This document shows positions 21,487-34,004 of a stretch of DNA of 64,000 nt, one piece after another. The notes below the pieces were generated by a model. It saw only the letters and a list, made by a program, of their open reading frames with translations, did not search any database and was not told the origin of the DNA. The DNA is from Chalara sp. BL73 (Eukaryota; Ascomycota; Leotiomycetes; Helotiales). Position 1 is the first letter of the stretch, and the number at the start of each line of letters is the position of its first letter. The DNA lies in the NCBI GenBank assembly GCA_918026815.1, contig CAKJVC010000191.1:248001-312000 (forward strand), in the 5' to 3' direction. The position numbers were made by a program, and so were the translations under genes.

Positions 21487-22506
21487 ATGGGCTCCCCAAA
21501 ATGCCACTACAGAGACCACTTTGTGACGTTAATCACAATCTCACTCTTTCTAGGCTCTGTCGCAGTGGGTTCCGCTGCCTCCTGTCCCCCTCACCTCGCA
21601 AGCTCCCCTTATATACATACACTAACACCACCTTAACCTCTAGTTCACGACGCAATTCCTCCTTCCCGCACCGTACGGCTGCACGAAGCCCCTTGCGCGC
21701 CTGCACACCCTTCTCGCAACATCCACCATAATCCTGCTCTCCGACATCCTCTCCGTGCTCCTCCTTACCACCCTTCTGCACCCGCTACATGAGTATGATC
21801 TCGTTTCGGGCTGGCGGAAACATCTTTTACGCTGGGGAATCTCCCTTATCTACTTATACCTCCTGGTCGGGCTTGTGCTATTCGCATTATGCATCCGTGT
21901 CGCCTATCCTGGTGACCATGCGTTAGGCTGGGTCGGGGTCGGCCTGTTCGCCGTTCTCTGTGCGTCACCGGCTTCCCCATTCCTCCTGCCCCAAAGCTAA
22001 CAAGAAACCCAGTCATCGCAACAGTGATCCTAGGCCTGACAACCAAAGGACCCGGAACAGCCTCCGCTTCCCACGATTTATTCCTCCACACTTCCGGTTC
22101 CACCAACCCCGAAAAGTCCGTCTCTGATGTCGGCACCTTAAAAATTACTATCTTTGTTATAGTTTTCCTATTTGAATTCGCAGCACTGATTGCGCTGCTA
22201 GTTATCGGGGGGAGGTATGCGTACGAGGGAAAGGTGAATAAAGACTGTGGATTAGGTAGTTTTGGAGCGGGCATCCCATGGAGTAAGTTTTGAGTCCATG
22301 CGCTGTTCTGGTTTCTGTAACACGAGATGGTGACTGACGCTTAACATTTAGGTGAGGGAAATCCGCTGCCTGTGGGCATTGTGACTGGTGGAGTGAAAAG
22401 CGTTGAGGTTATTCTTACCTTAACAGATGCTGTGCGTGGGACAATCGGCACCATAGAGGCAACGGCCGAGAAGCTTCCGGATGGCATAACATCAACAGTG
22501 CGTTGA
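21487..22506 (+). CDS. Multi-span membrane protein of unknown function
   Basis: Four exons (21487-21564, 21644-21959, 22013-22282, 22352-22506) join in frame to 272 aa; the introns are 79, 53 and 69 bp with CTAAC/TTAAC branch sites. About five hydrophobic segments are visible: ITISLFLGSVA, TIILLSDILSVLLLTTLL, ISLIYLYLLVGLVLFALCI, VGVGLFAVLFIATVILGL and ITIFVIVFLFEFAALIALLV. The short polar C-terminus ends TSTVR. The first exon is the least certain because its donor (GTGGGT) is weak; a start within the second exon is possible. I recognise no family. The topology suggests a small fungal integral membrane protein. Confidence 0.6.
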
Positions 22507-22769
22507 GAACCCTTATATCATACCATCGGCTATGTCAAGAAAATTCAAAGCTGACGAATTTAAAGGCGGTCGAGTTTGTTCTGCATTCAACCACAATCAT
22601 CGTTACCGCATGACAGCATGTATGAACTAGTAAACATAAGTATAGAGAATGTATAATGATTTATACTCATGTAACGGATCCACTGTAGCCATCCAAGTTT
22701 CCAACCTAGCCGAACGCCAAGAATGCAACGCTCAAAAATATACACAAAAGATATACAGGAGATATCCGT

Positions 22770-25423
22770 TCAGGTGTTTCCAATGAGCTTTTTACTCGCT
22801 CTCTTTATTATTGCCGCCGCTTTTTCCACTTGAACCTTAGCCAGCGCCCAATTGCCCTCATTTATTGCGTCTCGTATGGCTGGGAAGTATTCCACGATAT
22901 TGCTATCCCAAAGCTCTGGGGCGAAAAGGATGTGCTTGAATTGTGTTCGGTTGGGCAGCTATAAATCTTTAATATATGACTTGATGATTGGTTAATTCCA
23001 GTACTTACGCCACCGTCCTTGTCCAAATCTAGCAAATGTGTCTCGAAGTTTGCCATACGATTGTTATGACTTTTCCTATGCGCTGCCATGATTGCGCTTT
23101 CCATACCACCGCTTCCAAGCACAACAGCATCCCACTCCAGCTCCCACTTTTCAAAATTTCTGGCATCGTTGTTGAATTGTAAAACAGCCTCACGCAGAGG
23201 ATTCGTTGACCACGCGGAATCTCCCAATTGAGTGGCGGCCCCTTTGGAAGTAGCCCAGTTCTCAAGATTCATTGTCCATTGCGTAAGAGCTGCAGAGTAT
23301 GTAGAAATGTCAAATGGCAGAATAAGACGATCAGAGAACTCAAGGACCAACAAAATCCATGCTTGAGCAAGCAGACCATGGTAGACGAAACCAGGATCAC
23401 CAGTATTGTCCATATACTCGAAATTATCGTAAGCAGAGTGATACGGGTGAGGTCCCAGGAAACTAATATCCAAGCTCGAGGTGCCAGCGATATCTTGAAA
23501 TGCAACATAGTCGCTGCTCGCCCCAAGGCCATCGAGTTCTCGACCCTGTCGATCCCACAACTCCCTTAGAGTCACATTTTGTAATGGGTCTGTGATGCGG
23601 TCCAATACACGTAGAAGTGACTTCCTGAAAACCGGACTTCCCCTCGCTCTGAACTCCTGACCTGCTACCCCGGAATCGACATTCAGGTACACATAGGCAT
23701 CCTTCCGTAGGGCTTCCACATTGTTCTCAACATACTCCGTAGATCCAATAAGATTATACTCTCCACCATCCCATGAAGCAAATTCAATGGTCCGTAGTGG
23801 CCGCCACCCACGAGACATCAGGTCTCCAAATATGGTGACTAATTCGAGCATAGCAGCAGTTCCAGATCCAGGATCAGAAGCACCATAAACCCACGCATCC
23901 CTGTGATTGCCAATGATAACTGACTTTTCTCCCTGCTCAATGCCAGTAATCTTGGCCATCACGTTCCAGATCCGTTGCTCGTCGACCTCGTCCTGTTGAT
24001 TGACTAGATGGACTTTGGGAGAAGAAGAATTTCCGGACCAGTATCCTATGTCGGGGATACCTCCTTTCCAGTTGTCTGAAGACGATTGCCCAAAACCTTG
24101 GATGCCTTTCAACAGCTCTTTTGCATCTCCCCAAGATAGAGGTAGACTAGGAATGTTTACTAGACCTGGATTGTTCTCTTTTGGGACTCGTTTTGCTCCT
24201 TTGATACTAGCAAATCCAGGAGTCAGAATGTCTCCAATAACCCAGCTTCTTAGACCAACAGATCCGCGCTGAGCTGCTCCTTCTGGCATAAATTTACCAT
24301 TAGGTGCAATCTCACCTTGGACAAATCCATCGTCAGCAGGATCACTATAAACTATACAGCCAACGAATCCAGCCAGCTCAGCATCCTTGATCTTCAAAGC
24401 TCTGTCTTTCTGGCTGCCATAATGTCTCACCAACGCAATAGCCCCTTTTGTCTCAATACCTTGGTCGGCTAGCCTTTTGTAATCGTCCTTCGAGCCATAG
24501 TTGGCATATATTAGAGGGCCGGTCACGTCTCCGGCCTTTGAATGGCCATGGAAGACTGGCGTTTCTTGTCGCGGAGGATCCGTGTATATATTATCTTCTT
24601 CTATCTTCGCACTCCACTGCACCTTTCCGTCTGGAGCAAGAAGCTCTACTTTCCTCCCACCTGCCTTCGGATAGTTCAAGTATACATCGTATTCCTCCAT
24701 CCGCACATTTTCCAGCCCGGCACTCTGAAAGAAGTCATGCACATATTTCGCTAGCACGTAGTCACCCTCCGTGCCCGCCAAATGATCGTTTTGTGTAATC
24801 TTCATCAACTGCTCTCGCATCCGCACAGGGTCGACCTGTTTCTGCACGTATATTCGCACGCTTTCCGGATCGAACATTTGCCCACCCATGCGCTGATTAA
24901 TGCCTGGGAATAGATCACTCATGAAGAGCAGATATACTATCCCCATAACCAACAGGACCGCGAAACATCTGCTCAGTAATATGCAGAAGTTTGCGTCCAG
25001 TTTTGGGAATCGCAGCTTCTTGAACGGCAGATTTATTGAAGATAAGGATTGGGATAGGCTCGAAATACGCTTTCCCCAGGCAGATTGCGGTTGTGGTGGT
25101 TCCTGAATTTCCATCTCTTCTATTTCCCGCTGCACCGACTCCCTCTCGCTGTCTGTAGAATGCCGCTCATCGGATTGACCAAGGAACGTATCATTTTCTA
25201 AGGAATCACGTCCATCGTCTGTGCCTACAGGTCGAAAGCCTGCCCTCCGGGTTGGAACTGGTAATCGTCCTCCGGGATCATTCGCCAGAAGCCCCTCACG
25301 TTCCGCCGGCTCGCTGGTCTCATTGACGCGCAATGGCGTAGGGGTCCGCGAAGACGATCCTATTGCTTCGTCGTAGGTAGGTATCGGTAGTGGTTCGTAT
25401 TTATTGGGCTTTTCGTCGGCCAT
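22770..25423 (-). CDS. M28 peptidase-like membrane protein (glutamate carboxypeptidase II/Vps70 family), catalytic base replaced by Gly
   Basis: Exons 25423-23009 and 22958-22770 (50-bp intron, GTAAGT donor) give 867 aa; an upstream in-frame ATG at 25471 would add 16. It is a type II membrane protein: a cytosolic N-tail with a PIPTYDEA possible PY motif, a membrane segment at about 146-168, a PA insert, the M28 core and a C-terminal helical dimerisation domain. Zinc-ligand positions match human GCPII in both identity and spacing: H507, D517, E555, D583 and H661. The residue before E555, the general base (Glu424 in GCPII), is Gly554 in WDGGEYNLIGSTE. This suggests a weak or inactive peptidase, perhaps acting as a sorting or receptor protein like the yeast Tre1/Tre2 relatives. 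It is likely located in the vacuolar or endosomal membrane. Confidence 0.9.
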
Positions 25424-26048
25424 CTTGTAGCGGCGTGGCCAGGGGCCAAAAGGAAGGTCCGGGTAACCCACTATCTAGCGATAAGAATAAGGATAGGAAA
25501 TTGGGATTGTTGGTCGTTGTTCAGCAGTCCAGCTGTGATCTAGAACCCATTATTATAAGGGGATTAATGAGCGTCGGATGATGTTAGGTTCGATGTCAAG
25601 ACTCGAGGGCAAGTGATATTGGTAAGTACGCATGTCAGTGGCTCGGCACGGGTCTTAGGGAGGCTTGGGACCTTATAACAACACCAAAATCAATCAGTTC
25701 CGAAGGACAAAGCAAGATGCATTATCTATACTTCGAAGCAGCGAGAGCCGTTCTATGATAGCCATACTAAAGCCACTAATGATAATTGTCTCTTGATGCG
25801 TGCTAGAATATGAGGATAGATAACAGTCGGATATGATCAGGTCATGTGACCAGAAACCATTATCTAAGTATTCTTAGGGACAGCTACACTCTACATTCAT
25901 ACACATGGGTTGGCTTTCTTAGCCGTACTATTCCCTTGGGCTGCATTGTCATGAAACCCGATGAGTGCACCACCAGACCTCAAATATCATCTTACACTCG
26001 AAACTGCCCAAGACCAATCTTGGAAAAACTACTTAAACTCTGCGTACT
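25424..26048. other. Intergenic region
   Basis: Holds the 5' flank of the M28-like gene and the 3' flank of VPS35 (both on the minus strand). No frame with recognisable similarity. Confidence 0.5.
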
Positions 26049-28916
26049 TCACTTCGCTGCCTCTGTGATGACACCTTCATAACCTCGCAGCTTGATGGAT
26101 TCTAGTGTTCGTTGGAAATGCCGTTTTGGCATTTCAATTGTGGCTGATTCCTGATTGGTCTGTAGATTTGAATGTATGAGTTCGATGAGACCATTGAGAT
26201 ACTTGATAGTGACCTAATAGACATTAGCAATTGCGCAAGGATAAGATATGAAGTTACATACTGCTTCATTTTGCTGATCAAAATAGTATACATAGCGGTT
26301 AAGCATTTCGACAAAGAGTTCAACGGAGACTGCTGTGTCCATGCATGCATCCGCAACACGCAGGGCACGCTGGAGACATTCGAGAACTCGTTTACCATCG
26401 CGATACAACTATGAGAGATCAGCGCAAGCCACATCTGTATGAATAGAGAATACATACCCCTTGTGTCTCTTCTGTCTCGCCTTTGGCAACGTTCGGTACG
26501 GCCCACCATAAGTGACTTGCAAGATACACTGCGCGGCATTGGTCGGGCTTCTTGAGTAATTTGCTTCCGTGTAGAGCACATTTTGTAATTAAGGTGTCAT
26601 AATTTTCTTTGCCAAAATTCCTTGTGTCGTGTAAAGCGCCAGCAATAACACAAACCGCCTGAAATTGTGCCCGGGAGTCGCTGATAGCTTCTTCGTAAAT
26701 CGTAAATGCCTGGGCGAAGAATTCATAGCTAACCTCTTCGGCACCGGTCTGATCCGCAATCTGGCCACAAGCAACAAACAAACGTAGGCATAGCTCTGCA
26801 GAACCACCGACACGAGTATAAAGTGTTGATAGGGATGAATGCATGAACTTGTAAAGCGCAGATGACTGCGACTCCCAGTTATCATCATAATGCTCGCGTG
26901 ACTTGTATCGTCTAGCGAGTTTCATGGCTGACGTGATCAAGGCGGGTGTGGTAAACTTTACACGTTCGTTACCTTCTGCATATGCTTTCCTTGTTGCTTG
27001 TAACAGCTTGAATTGCGTGTCGTTGTCCCCACTTTGTACTAGATGCACTATACGAGCCAGCCATCCTTGCTCTTCAATAGTCTCATCTGTCTCGATTGCT
27101 TTTCTCTGTTGGACGCCTGGATACCCAACAGGTGTCTGAGTGCCTTCCTTGATGATGACCTTCAAGATTTCGAGGACGCCTTCGAGCGCATTTAATGTCG
27201 AGATTCTTGTCTGGTTCCGCTGCAGGTTGCGGGCTACTTCTCCAGCAACTGCCCTTCGAGTTGGATATGACTGTGAGTGAAGTAACGGAATATATGTAGG
27301 AAGAGCTAGGGCTGTGAACATCGAGACATAAGATTTCATAGGCGCGAGTAGGAGGTTGAGTATATTGTGTTGTGATTCGGGAGAGTGCAAATCTGGAGAG
27401 TTCGCATGCTGCTTCACTTTTTGGTTGGCATATTCCAGGACCTGGTCAACATAATCAAGTCGGTCAGGATAGATATTGAGGGCCAAATTTGCCAACGAGA
27501 CCAAGAGCGCCGTAGTGTCTTGGATAGGAAGATGTTGGGCGTTGACCAAGTTCATGACCTGCTCGAAGAATATCTCATAAAGCTTAATATTTTCGGGAAT
27601 ACCGCGGCTTCTCTTCTCTGAAGCGACAGTTTTGTCGTTACTATCTTCGCCTTTTGATTTTTCATCTGATCTCAAGGCAGTTGATTCAGGATCTGAAGCG
27701 TTGCTGCTGTCTGCTGCGGCTGAATCTTTAGAGGATGTGTCCTCGGTGCCATTAGTTTCATCCGGCTTCTTATTATTGTCGCCATTCGAGATAGCAGAAT
27801 CGGAGGTCACCTGGCCAAGGCGAATTTTCTCAAGAAGCTTTGTGACTGCTTCTTCCTCCAATTTCTCACGATCTTCAGAGGGATTTGCTTCTGATTCGCG
27901 TGCTGCATAAGAAGATAGCCTATCCATCAACGCAATGACGATGACTTTGATGTTCACATGAGGATTCAAGCGTGAAACGGCGGCTAGAAATTGGTCAAGT
28001 GTATGAAGATGGTACTCATCTGGAAATACTTGAGTGATGACTTCCAGTAAGTACTCCTGTGCTAGTACATCTCGACATTGCACAACCTGTTCTAGCAAAG
28101 GTTGTAATATGACATTCTTGTATGTGTCGAGATCTACCAATTGACTCAATCGAACAAGATTGTTGCCCACAAGTAGTTGAAGCTCTTTACGCTCCTGGGT
28201 CCTCAAATCACGCTCCTTAGAATGTCCTTGGTGTTGCAAACGCACCCAAAGCTTATTCATTTCAACAAAATTGGTCAAGATGAAGCTTATGGAATCCTGT
28301 AAGTTTCCTTCGGGGCCATCCGAGTTCCCCTGAGGCAGATTATCCCGGGCCTGGCCAGAAAGGTAATAACGTAAGAAGAGACCTCGTATTGGATGTTGAA
28401 CGCCTCTACTCATCTCCATCATATCTTTCATAATTTCCTTAACTGGCGCATCCTCAATTGACATATATACCGTTCCAACAGTTATCATAAGGTATAATCG
28501 TGGGATAATGTTTCCTGCATACTGGACGAGTTCGTACAAGTCGGCGAGGTGATTGACGGGATGAGAGTCCTTCAGGTATGAGGAAAGGTGTCGCAAAGCA
28601 TCAAACACTGCCATATATAACTCGTAATACTGCTTGGGCCCAAGGCTGCTGGTGCGAAGCTCAGAAACCAAGGTAGAACTAGACATTACAGACAGGAGTC
28701 AGCACGCAACATTGGTAGACCAGATACGGTGATCTTAACAGCGACTCTGCACAAGACCCCACATCATCCGTGGCTCGCATACCTGCATTTCAGAGCATCC
28801 ATAAGCTTTCCTGGTGTCTCCAAGCACTTGCGCATTAGGTGTGATTGATTGCGAACTACAAGCAAGGCATCTTCGAGCAATCGAGCCTGGTCCTCCACAG
28901 CTGGTGGGCTCGCCAT
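26049..28916 (-). CDS. VPS35: Retromer subunit VPS35
   Basis: Four exons (28916-28783, 28678-26458, 26408-26262, 26213-26049) join in frame to 888 aa; the introns are 104, 49 and 48 bp with GTATGC/GTATGT donors. VPS35 is the alpha-solenoid scaffold of the retromer, which recycles cargo receptors from endosomes to the Golgi with VPS26 and VPS29. The start [20 protein letters not shown] and the segment [29 protein letters not shown] match family members closely. The PRLYLM motif that binds VPS26 lies at about 104-109. A low-complexity Ser/Asp/Glu insert at about 330-400 is a fungal feature. The C-terminus that contacts VPS29 ends in helices ([13 protein letters not shown], then [15 protein letters not shown]). 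Length is between the human (796) and yeast (944) proteins. Confidence 0.97.
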
Positions 28917-29649
28917 AATGAGAGGTGGTGGCTTGTATGGCTCAAGCAACAGACATTAAGGTGTAGAGGTAGGTATGGAAAGCGGCGCAAGCAGCTGTCC
29001 AAGCTGTTAATGAAGTGGTTGCCTCAGTTTGGCTAGTGGATGTAAATGCCAAGACCTACGCGGATTAAGTGGAGCCCCAAGCTTGATATCGACGACATGC
29101 CATGCTTTCGTTCTGAACCTTGTAACAACATCATCAGGGAGCTATATATGCATTTGACAGCAATTCTGATCTGTATTTTCTGGTCCAAATTTGGTACCAG
29201 TTGATGTCCTGGAGCTTTTAAAATATCAATGCAGATATACTCTTTTTAGAGTTGAGAGGTAGCAATTTCAAAATTATAGAATAACTCGTGAGAAGGCATT
29301 GATGACCATCATAAGTCAAGTTAGTTGATTCATGTTCGTTAGCAATTTCTTCGGATAAACTATGTAAGTGCACACTCCTCGCGTTAAATCTGCCACTAGA
29401 TCGGCTTCCCATAAGTACTGAGAGGCACAGCTTATTGCTTAAGCTTCAATTTTCTACTTTCTACCGTGTTGCTTCAAAATTCCTTCGATGCTATAGTTAT
29501 TTACATTTCGAGAGTTGGACATCCTAGTCCGCCTTGAAGAATTCAAAGCTTTGGAGACTTCAGATTCTGTAGTCGTTTCAGTTTCATAAGTCCCCTACGT
29601 TTCAGGAAGAGTCTCAACCGTGATGCTTATTCTTTTGCACACTATCGTA
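28917..29649. other. Intergenic region
   Basis: Upstream flank of VPS35 and 3' flank of the MFS pseudogene. No gene or clear repeat seen. Confidence 0.5.
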
Positions 29650-30640
29650 TTACCTAGTTATGACAACCCTCCCATACAGCCTCTCCCTCTTCATCCCACA
29701 TGCACCAATCGCCACAATCACCAAAATAAATGCCTGCTGCATTGCCGCTGCAATCCACAGTATCACCATATCCCTCAATTTACCACTCAGGTGATGAATG
29801 GCCTTACTCTGAGCACCTGAATCCGCATCCCGTATGTCCTCCGCACCAAATCCCTGACCACTCATCACTGCTCCCAAGTTTCTCTTGGGCTCGGACTGGA
29901 ACACCTGCCCCACAACGACAAGACCGATGGCTTTCGACCCGATCTATGATACATTCCGAAAAGATATTCTATTTGTGGTATCTTGTGGCTGACGGTTAAT
30001 GAGGAGACCACATAGCCGAGCCGCAGCGTTAGGCCGGTGCCCAGGGCTATCAGGACCGTAGTTCCGTAAATGATGGTCGTGGAGGTCAAGGGCTGAAGGT
30101 ATGCGAAAAAAAGCACCGCCGAGAGTAATCGGGATACGGAGAGGAGGTAGAAAGGCATGTAGAGCCTTAGCTACGAAAGCAGAAAACCGGTTGCGAGGCT
30201 CACGGTGGTGGTGTCGAGGAGGAAGGGGAGCAGGCGCACGGCAGCCATGAGCAGCGTGTCGTTGTGCGCGAATTGAAATGATTTAATCCACATAGGTATA
30301 TGCCTGTCTCACCAGCGCCAGACAGTACCTCGCCTACAACCAGTGCATTCATCATTGGTGCCGCGGCGCAAAGGCCACTTCCTGCCTGAAAAATACCATG
30401 TCGAAGATGTGCAGCTACGTCATGCTGTATTTCGTATATATGGTGCCATAGTGGGGGATGACGGCCACTGATCCCTAGGAGAAGCCAGCACCCGCCCATA
30501 CTAATTGCGACGCCTGGCCAAATGTTTCGACGATGGCGCCTTAGACGCCTGCCACTATTATAGTGTCTAATGTGTACAATAAAGCTGCAAAATATAATGC
30601 GACGCAGACGTAGACTAGCGTGCACCATTTATTTTTCATA
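29650..30640 (-). pseudogene. Decayed MFS transporter gene
   Basis: Fragments of a 14-span drug/siderophore-type MFS transporter can be read in order in different frames. The first membrane span VCVALYFAALLYTLDTIIVAGV is followed by a stop where relatives have Gln (CAA to TAA), then GAIVETFGQASQLVWAGAGF, then a second stop and frameshift. Next come LCAAAPMMNALVVGEVLSGAGETGIYL and a C-terminal span ending in the charged MKRERLYG. The frame changes at least three times, so no functional protein is possible. The middle part is condensed relative to a 550-600 aa family member, which suggests deletions too. Flanking genes are unrelated. Confidence 0.75.
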
Positions 30641-31501
30641 CGTTGGCTGAGATGGATGCATCCTAGTGAGACCGGATTTTCTCATTCTCGAGGCGGATGT
30701 CTTCGTTATGATGTTCCGGAGGGATGCTCCGGGTGTGCCAGACTGCTGAGGACTTAATGTTTAGTCTATTCTGTGTGATATACGGCGATGGCGTCTCCAT
30801 TGCTTTGCGTTTTATCACCAAATCCAACGTGCAGAGTTCTCATTCTCTAGGACTGGATTTCGATATTTATATACCATATGCATTCATCGAGTCTCCCCTC
30901 CTCTATAGGTTGAGAGAAATGCCGCATTACAGCATCTGGACGAATATTCGAAACTCAAATATGCCTGTTTGTGCCTCGAGATTCACTCCGGGCCCTAGCA
31001 TTGTGGAACCAGCGATCTATGCTAGCAATCATTTATCGAAGAGACGCTGGAGGATCAGATGTATCGATTGTTGGCGTTGATCAGGAAGGGAGTTAAGGGA
31101 AGAAGCGGCAGAACAGAAGGTAAGGACTTTCTCGCCGATAACCTTACTCTATAAATCCCACTTGAGAAACCTCCAAAATGTTGATTAGAGTTGGACATTC
31201 ATAAATAGTGATTCAACAGTGGTGAGATGTTGTGGTGCTTACCAGATACCAGCGCAATTTCCATCATCTTAAAGCTGAGATACATCTTTCAAACTCGTCA
31301 AGCTTGGGCCTCTTTGACTATTGTATTTATTTTCATCGCTAAAAGTGGTATCATGCAACAAATATCCTTACAAACATCACAATAACAGCTTGGCATCTCA
31401 AATGCCAAAAGGTTTAACCCCTGTCTCATTTCCCCTCCCTCGTGTCCATTAAACATGCCATCCGCAAGCCCTGCATAGTATCACTCTAACCATCGTCCTC
31501 A
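30641..31501. other. Intergenic region
   Basis: A 118-codon plus-strand frame (30724-31080) has no recognisable domain and lies partly in what would be the pseudogene promoter. I see nothing else. Confidence 0.45.
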
Positions 31502-34004
31502 TTATCCCGTGACCCTTCTAACCCAAAGTCCGGTTGGCTCAAATTCTGCATCTCTGTCTTTCCTCTTGTTGGCCCTAAACAACTTCAACCCTAGCTCATG
31601 CTCTCTTCCTTTAATATCCGCCTCCTCCTCCCTCAGTACCTCGATCTTCACCTTCTCCGCCTCCCGCTTCCTTCTCACCTCCGCCGTATCACGAATGTTA
31701 TCCGTCGGCATCATCTCGGTCATCTGTCTAATACTCTTCTCGATCTGTCTCCTTCTGTGACTCAAATTATCGAGCTGTGCTTGGAGAGAGGAAATGAGAT
31801 CTAAAGATTGCGCTTCGGCAGGGGTTTGCGGAAGTGATTTGCCATTGTTGGAATTACGTTTCGAAGCGACGCTACTTGTCATACTGATGAAGATTGGTGA
31901 GGTGGGAGGGTTGACTGCTTTACGCTTTGGTGCATCAACAACTTTTGGACGTTTGCGGTTCAAGATTGGGGATGCTTGCTTGGGCGTAGGTTCTTTGGGT
32001 GGCGTTGGCATGGGAGGGTGGTCTGTAGTGTCTGTTGATGGGCGTGGAGTGTTTCTCTCTGATGATGTGTAAGTGGTAACACTGAAGCGCGACGGAGGTT
32101 GAACATATGGATCTGAGGATTCGCTATGCTTTTTGGCTAGGTCTTTAAAGGCTTCACGGAAGTTACGTTCAATTGCTGAAACCCCAAGTGTGTCACTTCT
32201 TGATAGTGACACCTCAATTGGTGCATTTCCTCGTGCTTGCGATGTGTTGCCACTTGGTGTGGTCGATCGAGATTGGGCATTCACTGGTGTCACGTTCGCA
32301 GAATATGTGACTGCCCCTGGTGCTTGAAAATCTGTGCTAAGTGTATCACTTTGCGAAGGATGAATAATGGTTGGCGTCACTGATCCTCCAGTAGATGCGC
32401 GTTCTGCCTCGGCAACTGATCGGATGGTTGGCGGGGTAGGAGACAATGGAGCAATAGGTGAGCCTACACGTTTACTGCTTTTTCGAGGAATAGCGACAGG
32501 TGGCGCATCAGGGTTATCTGCAACTGGAGGCACAATTGTGGACCGACCAGTAGCACCCTTCCATGGAGGTCTCTCTACAGACACATTTCTACTACCTAGG
32601 TTTTTCATGCGGTCCCCAAAGGAGCTGTTTCCGCTCGAAGGACCGCTGATTGTAGTCTGGTTTCCAAGAATGGTGCCTGGTGGGTGTATGACTCCGCTTT
32701 GGTTACCTACGGAACGTAGCGCAGGAGGAATAAATTGTCCTGGCTTCACACTTTGTGGTTTTCCTTTATCGCTGGTTGTGATTTCTCCAGAATAGGGATC
32801 CCATCGTGGATCCGTCGACACTCTTCCTTTTGAAGTATCACCAACTTGCTTTCGTGCTACCAGATTTTGTGCTGCAGCAGCAACCTGGTTACGCCTCTTT
32901 TCTCTGCGAAGCACGGGTATATTGCTTGAAGCCGGCTTTGAGCTCGATCCGGGTCTGCTAGCTGGCCGTGCTTCAATGTTGAGACGTGAGACATCGGGAA
33001 TATCATCTATGGGTGACACTTCGTCGTCTTCGGGACGTTGGCTCCTTCTAACTGTTAGTAAGGCTCATCAACAGATATGTGCGTCTGACATCAGGAGATA
33101 AAGAGAAAATAAAGGATGGAATTGGCTGGCAACGCTAGAATTGATGTAATCTTTCCTCAAACCATGACGGCTACTAGTCCTTCTTGAAGATTGTGCATAA
33201 TCATAGAGTAATTCCATGATAAATATAAGATAGCTGCAAAAGTCTGCGCATACCTTGAGGCCCCAATGTCCGGAGAACTTGGTGGGGACACACCGTCATC
33301 TTCATAAGTATTCTCCTGTATCGCGTAGGGGCTTGATAAGCTTGTATTGAGCTTGGTAGGGGATGGTTCGGAATAGATTGAAGACTCAGGCCGATATCGT
33401 TCTTGAGGGTTTGTAGCCGGTGGAGACATAGGTTTGCTGTAGGAGGTTAGCTAGGAATCCTTTATGCACGCAACCAGTAGAGCAAAGATGACGCAGTAAG
33501 TATAGGCTGCTCCAGGAGTGAGGATAAATGATCATGATTCTGCAGGACCTCTATCTTCAGGCGCATGGCAAGTCACCTCCTTACAAACTGATAATCTCGG
33601 GCCCTTGCATGTTTCGAGCAGCGGAACCACGATAATATTTGTAACGGGTATATATATGTAAGGTCTTCTACATATCTGATCTGCTACAAGCCGGCGCATC
33701 AACTAGACAGCAAGTGCTTCAGATATGTTTACCCCAAACCTTTTCGAAAACCAACATAGTCCTCCACACCGCAAATATAATGATTGCATACTCACAAAGG
33801 AAGATTTGGCAATGCTCTGTCCGCATCTGGGTCTCGTGGAGGTCTGGGGGGTAGGGGTCGTGCCTGGATTGGTGGTGATATCGTGTGTTTTCCAGCTGCT
33901 CCTCCCCAACTCTCGCTGCCATCGTATACCTTGTCGTAGACTGTAGGTGCTATATTCGCCGGCGCTGGCTGCCGTGTGCCTCTATTGTTGAGTTTCTTCC
34001 ACAT
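31502..34004 (-). CDS. Fungal protein with long disordered region and C-terminal coiled coil
   Basis: Exons 34004-33796, 33436-33254 and 33047-31502 join in frame to 645 aa; the introns are 359 and 206 bp, long for this window, with good GTGAGT/GTATGC donors and CTAAC branch sites. The protein starts MWKKLNNRGTRQPAPANIAP and is rich in Pro, Ser and Thr over most of its length. It has a basic block around KRRNQVAAAAQNLVARK and an FGDRMKNLGSRNVSVERPPWKG segment. A coiled coil covers about the last 130 residues (SLQAQLDNLSHRRRQIEKS through VLREEEADIKGREHELGLK). I recognise no enzyme domain; a scaffold or cell-polarity role is only a guess. A small extra exon inside intron 1 cannot be ruled out. 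Confidence 0.72.

Noticed and set aside
30724..31080. 118-codon plus-strand frame near the MFS relic
   Set aside because: No recognisable domain and no splice context.
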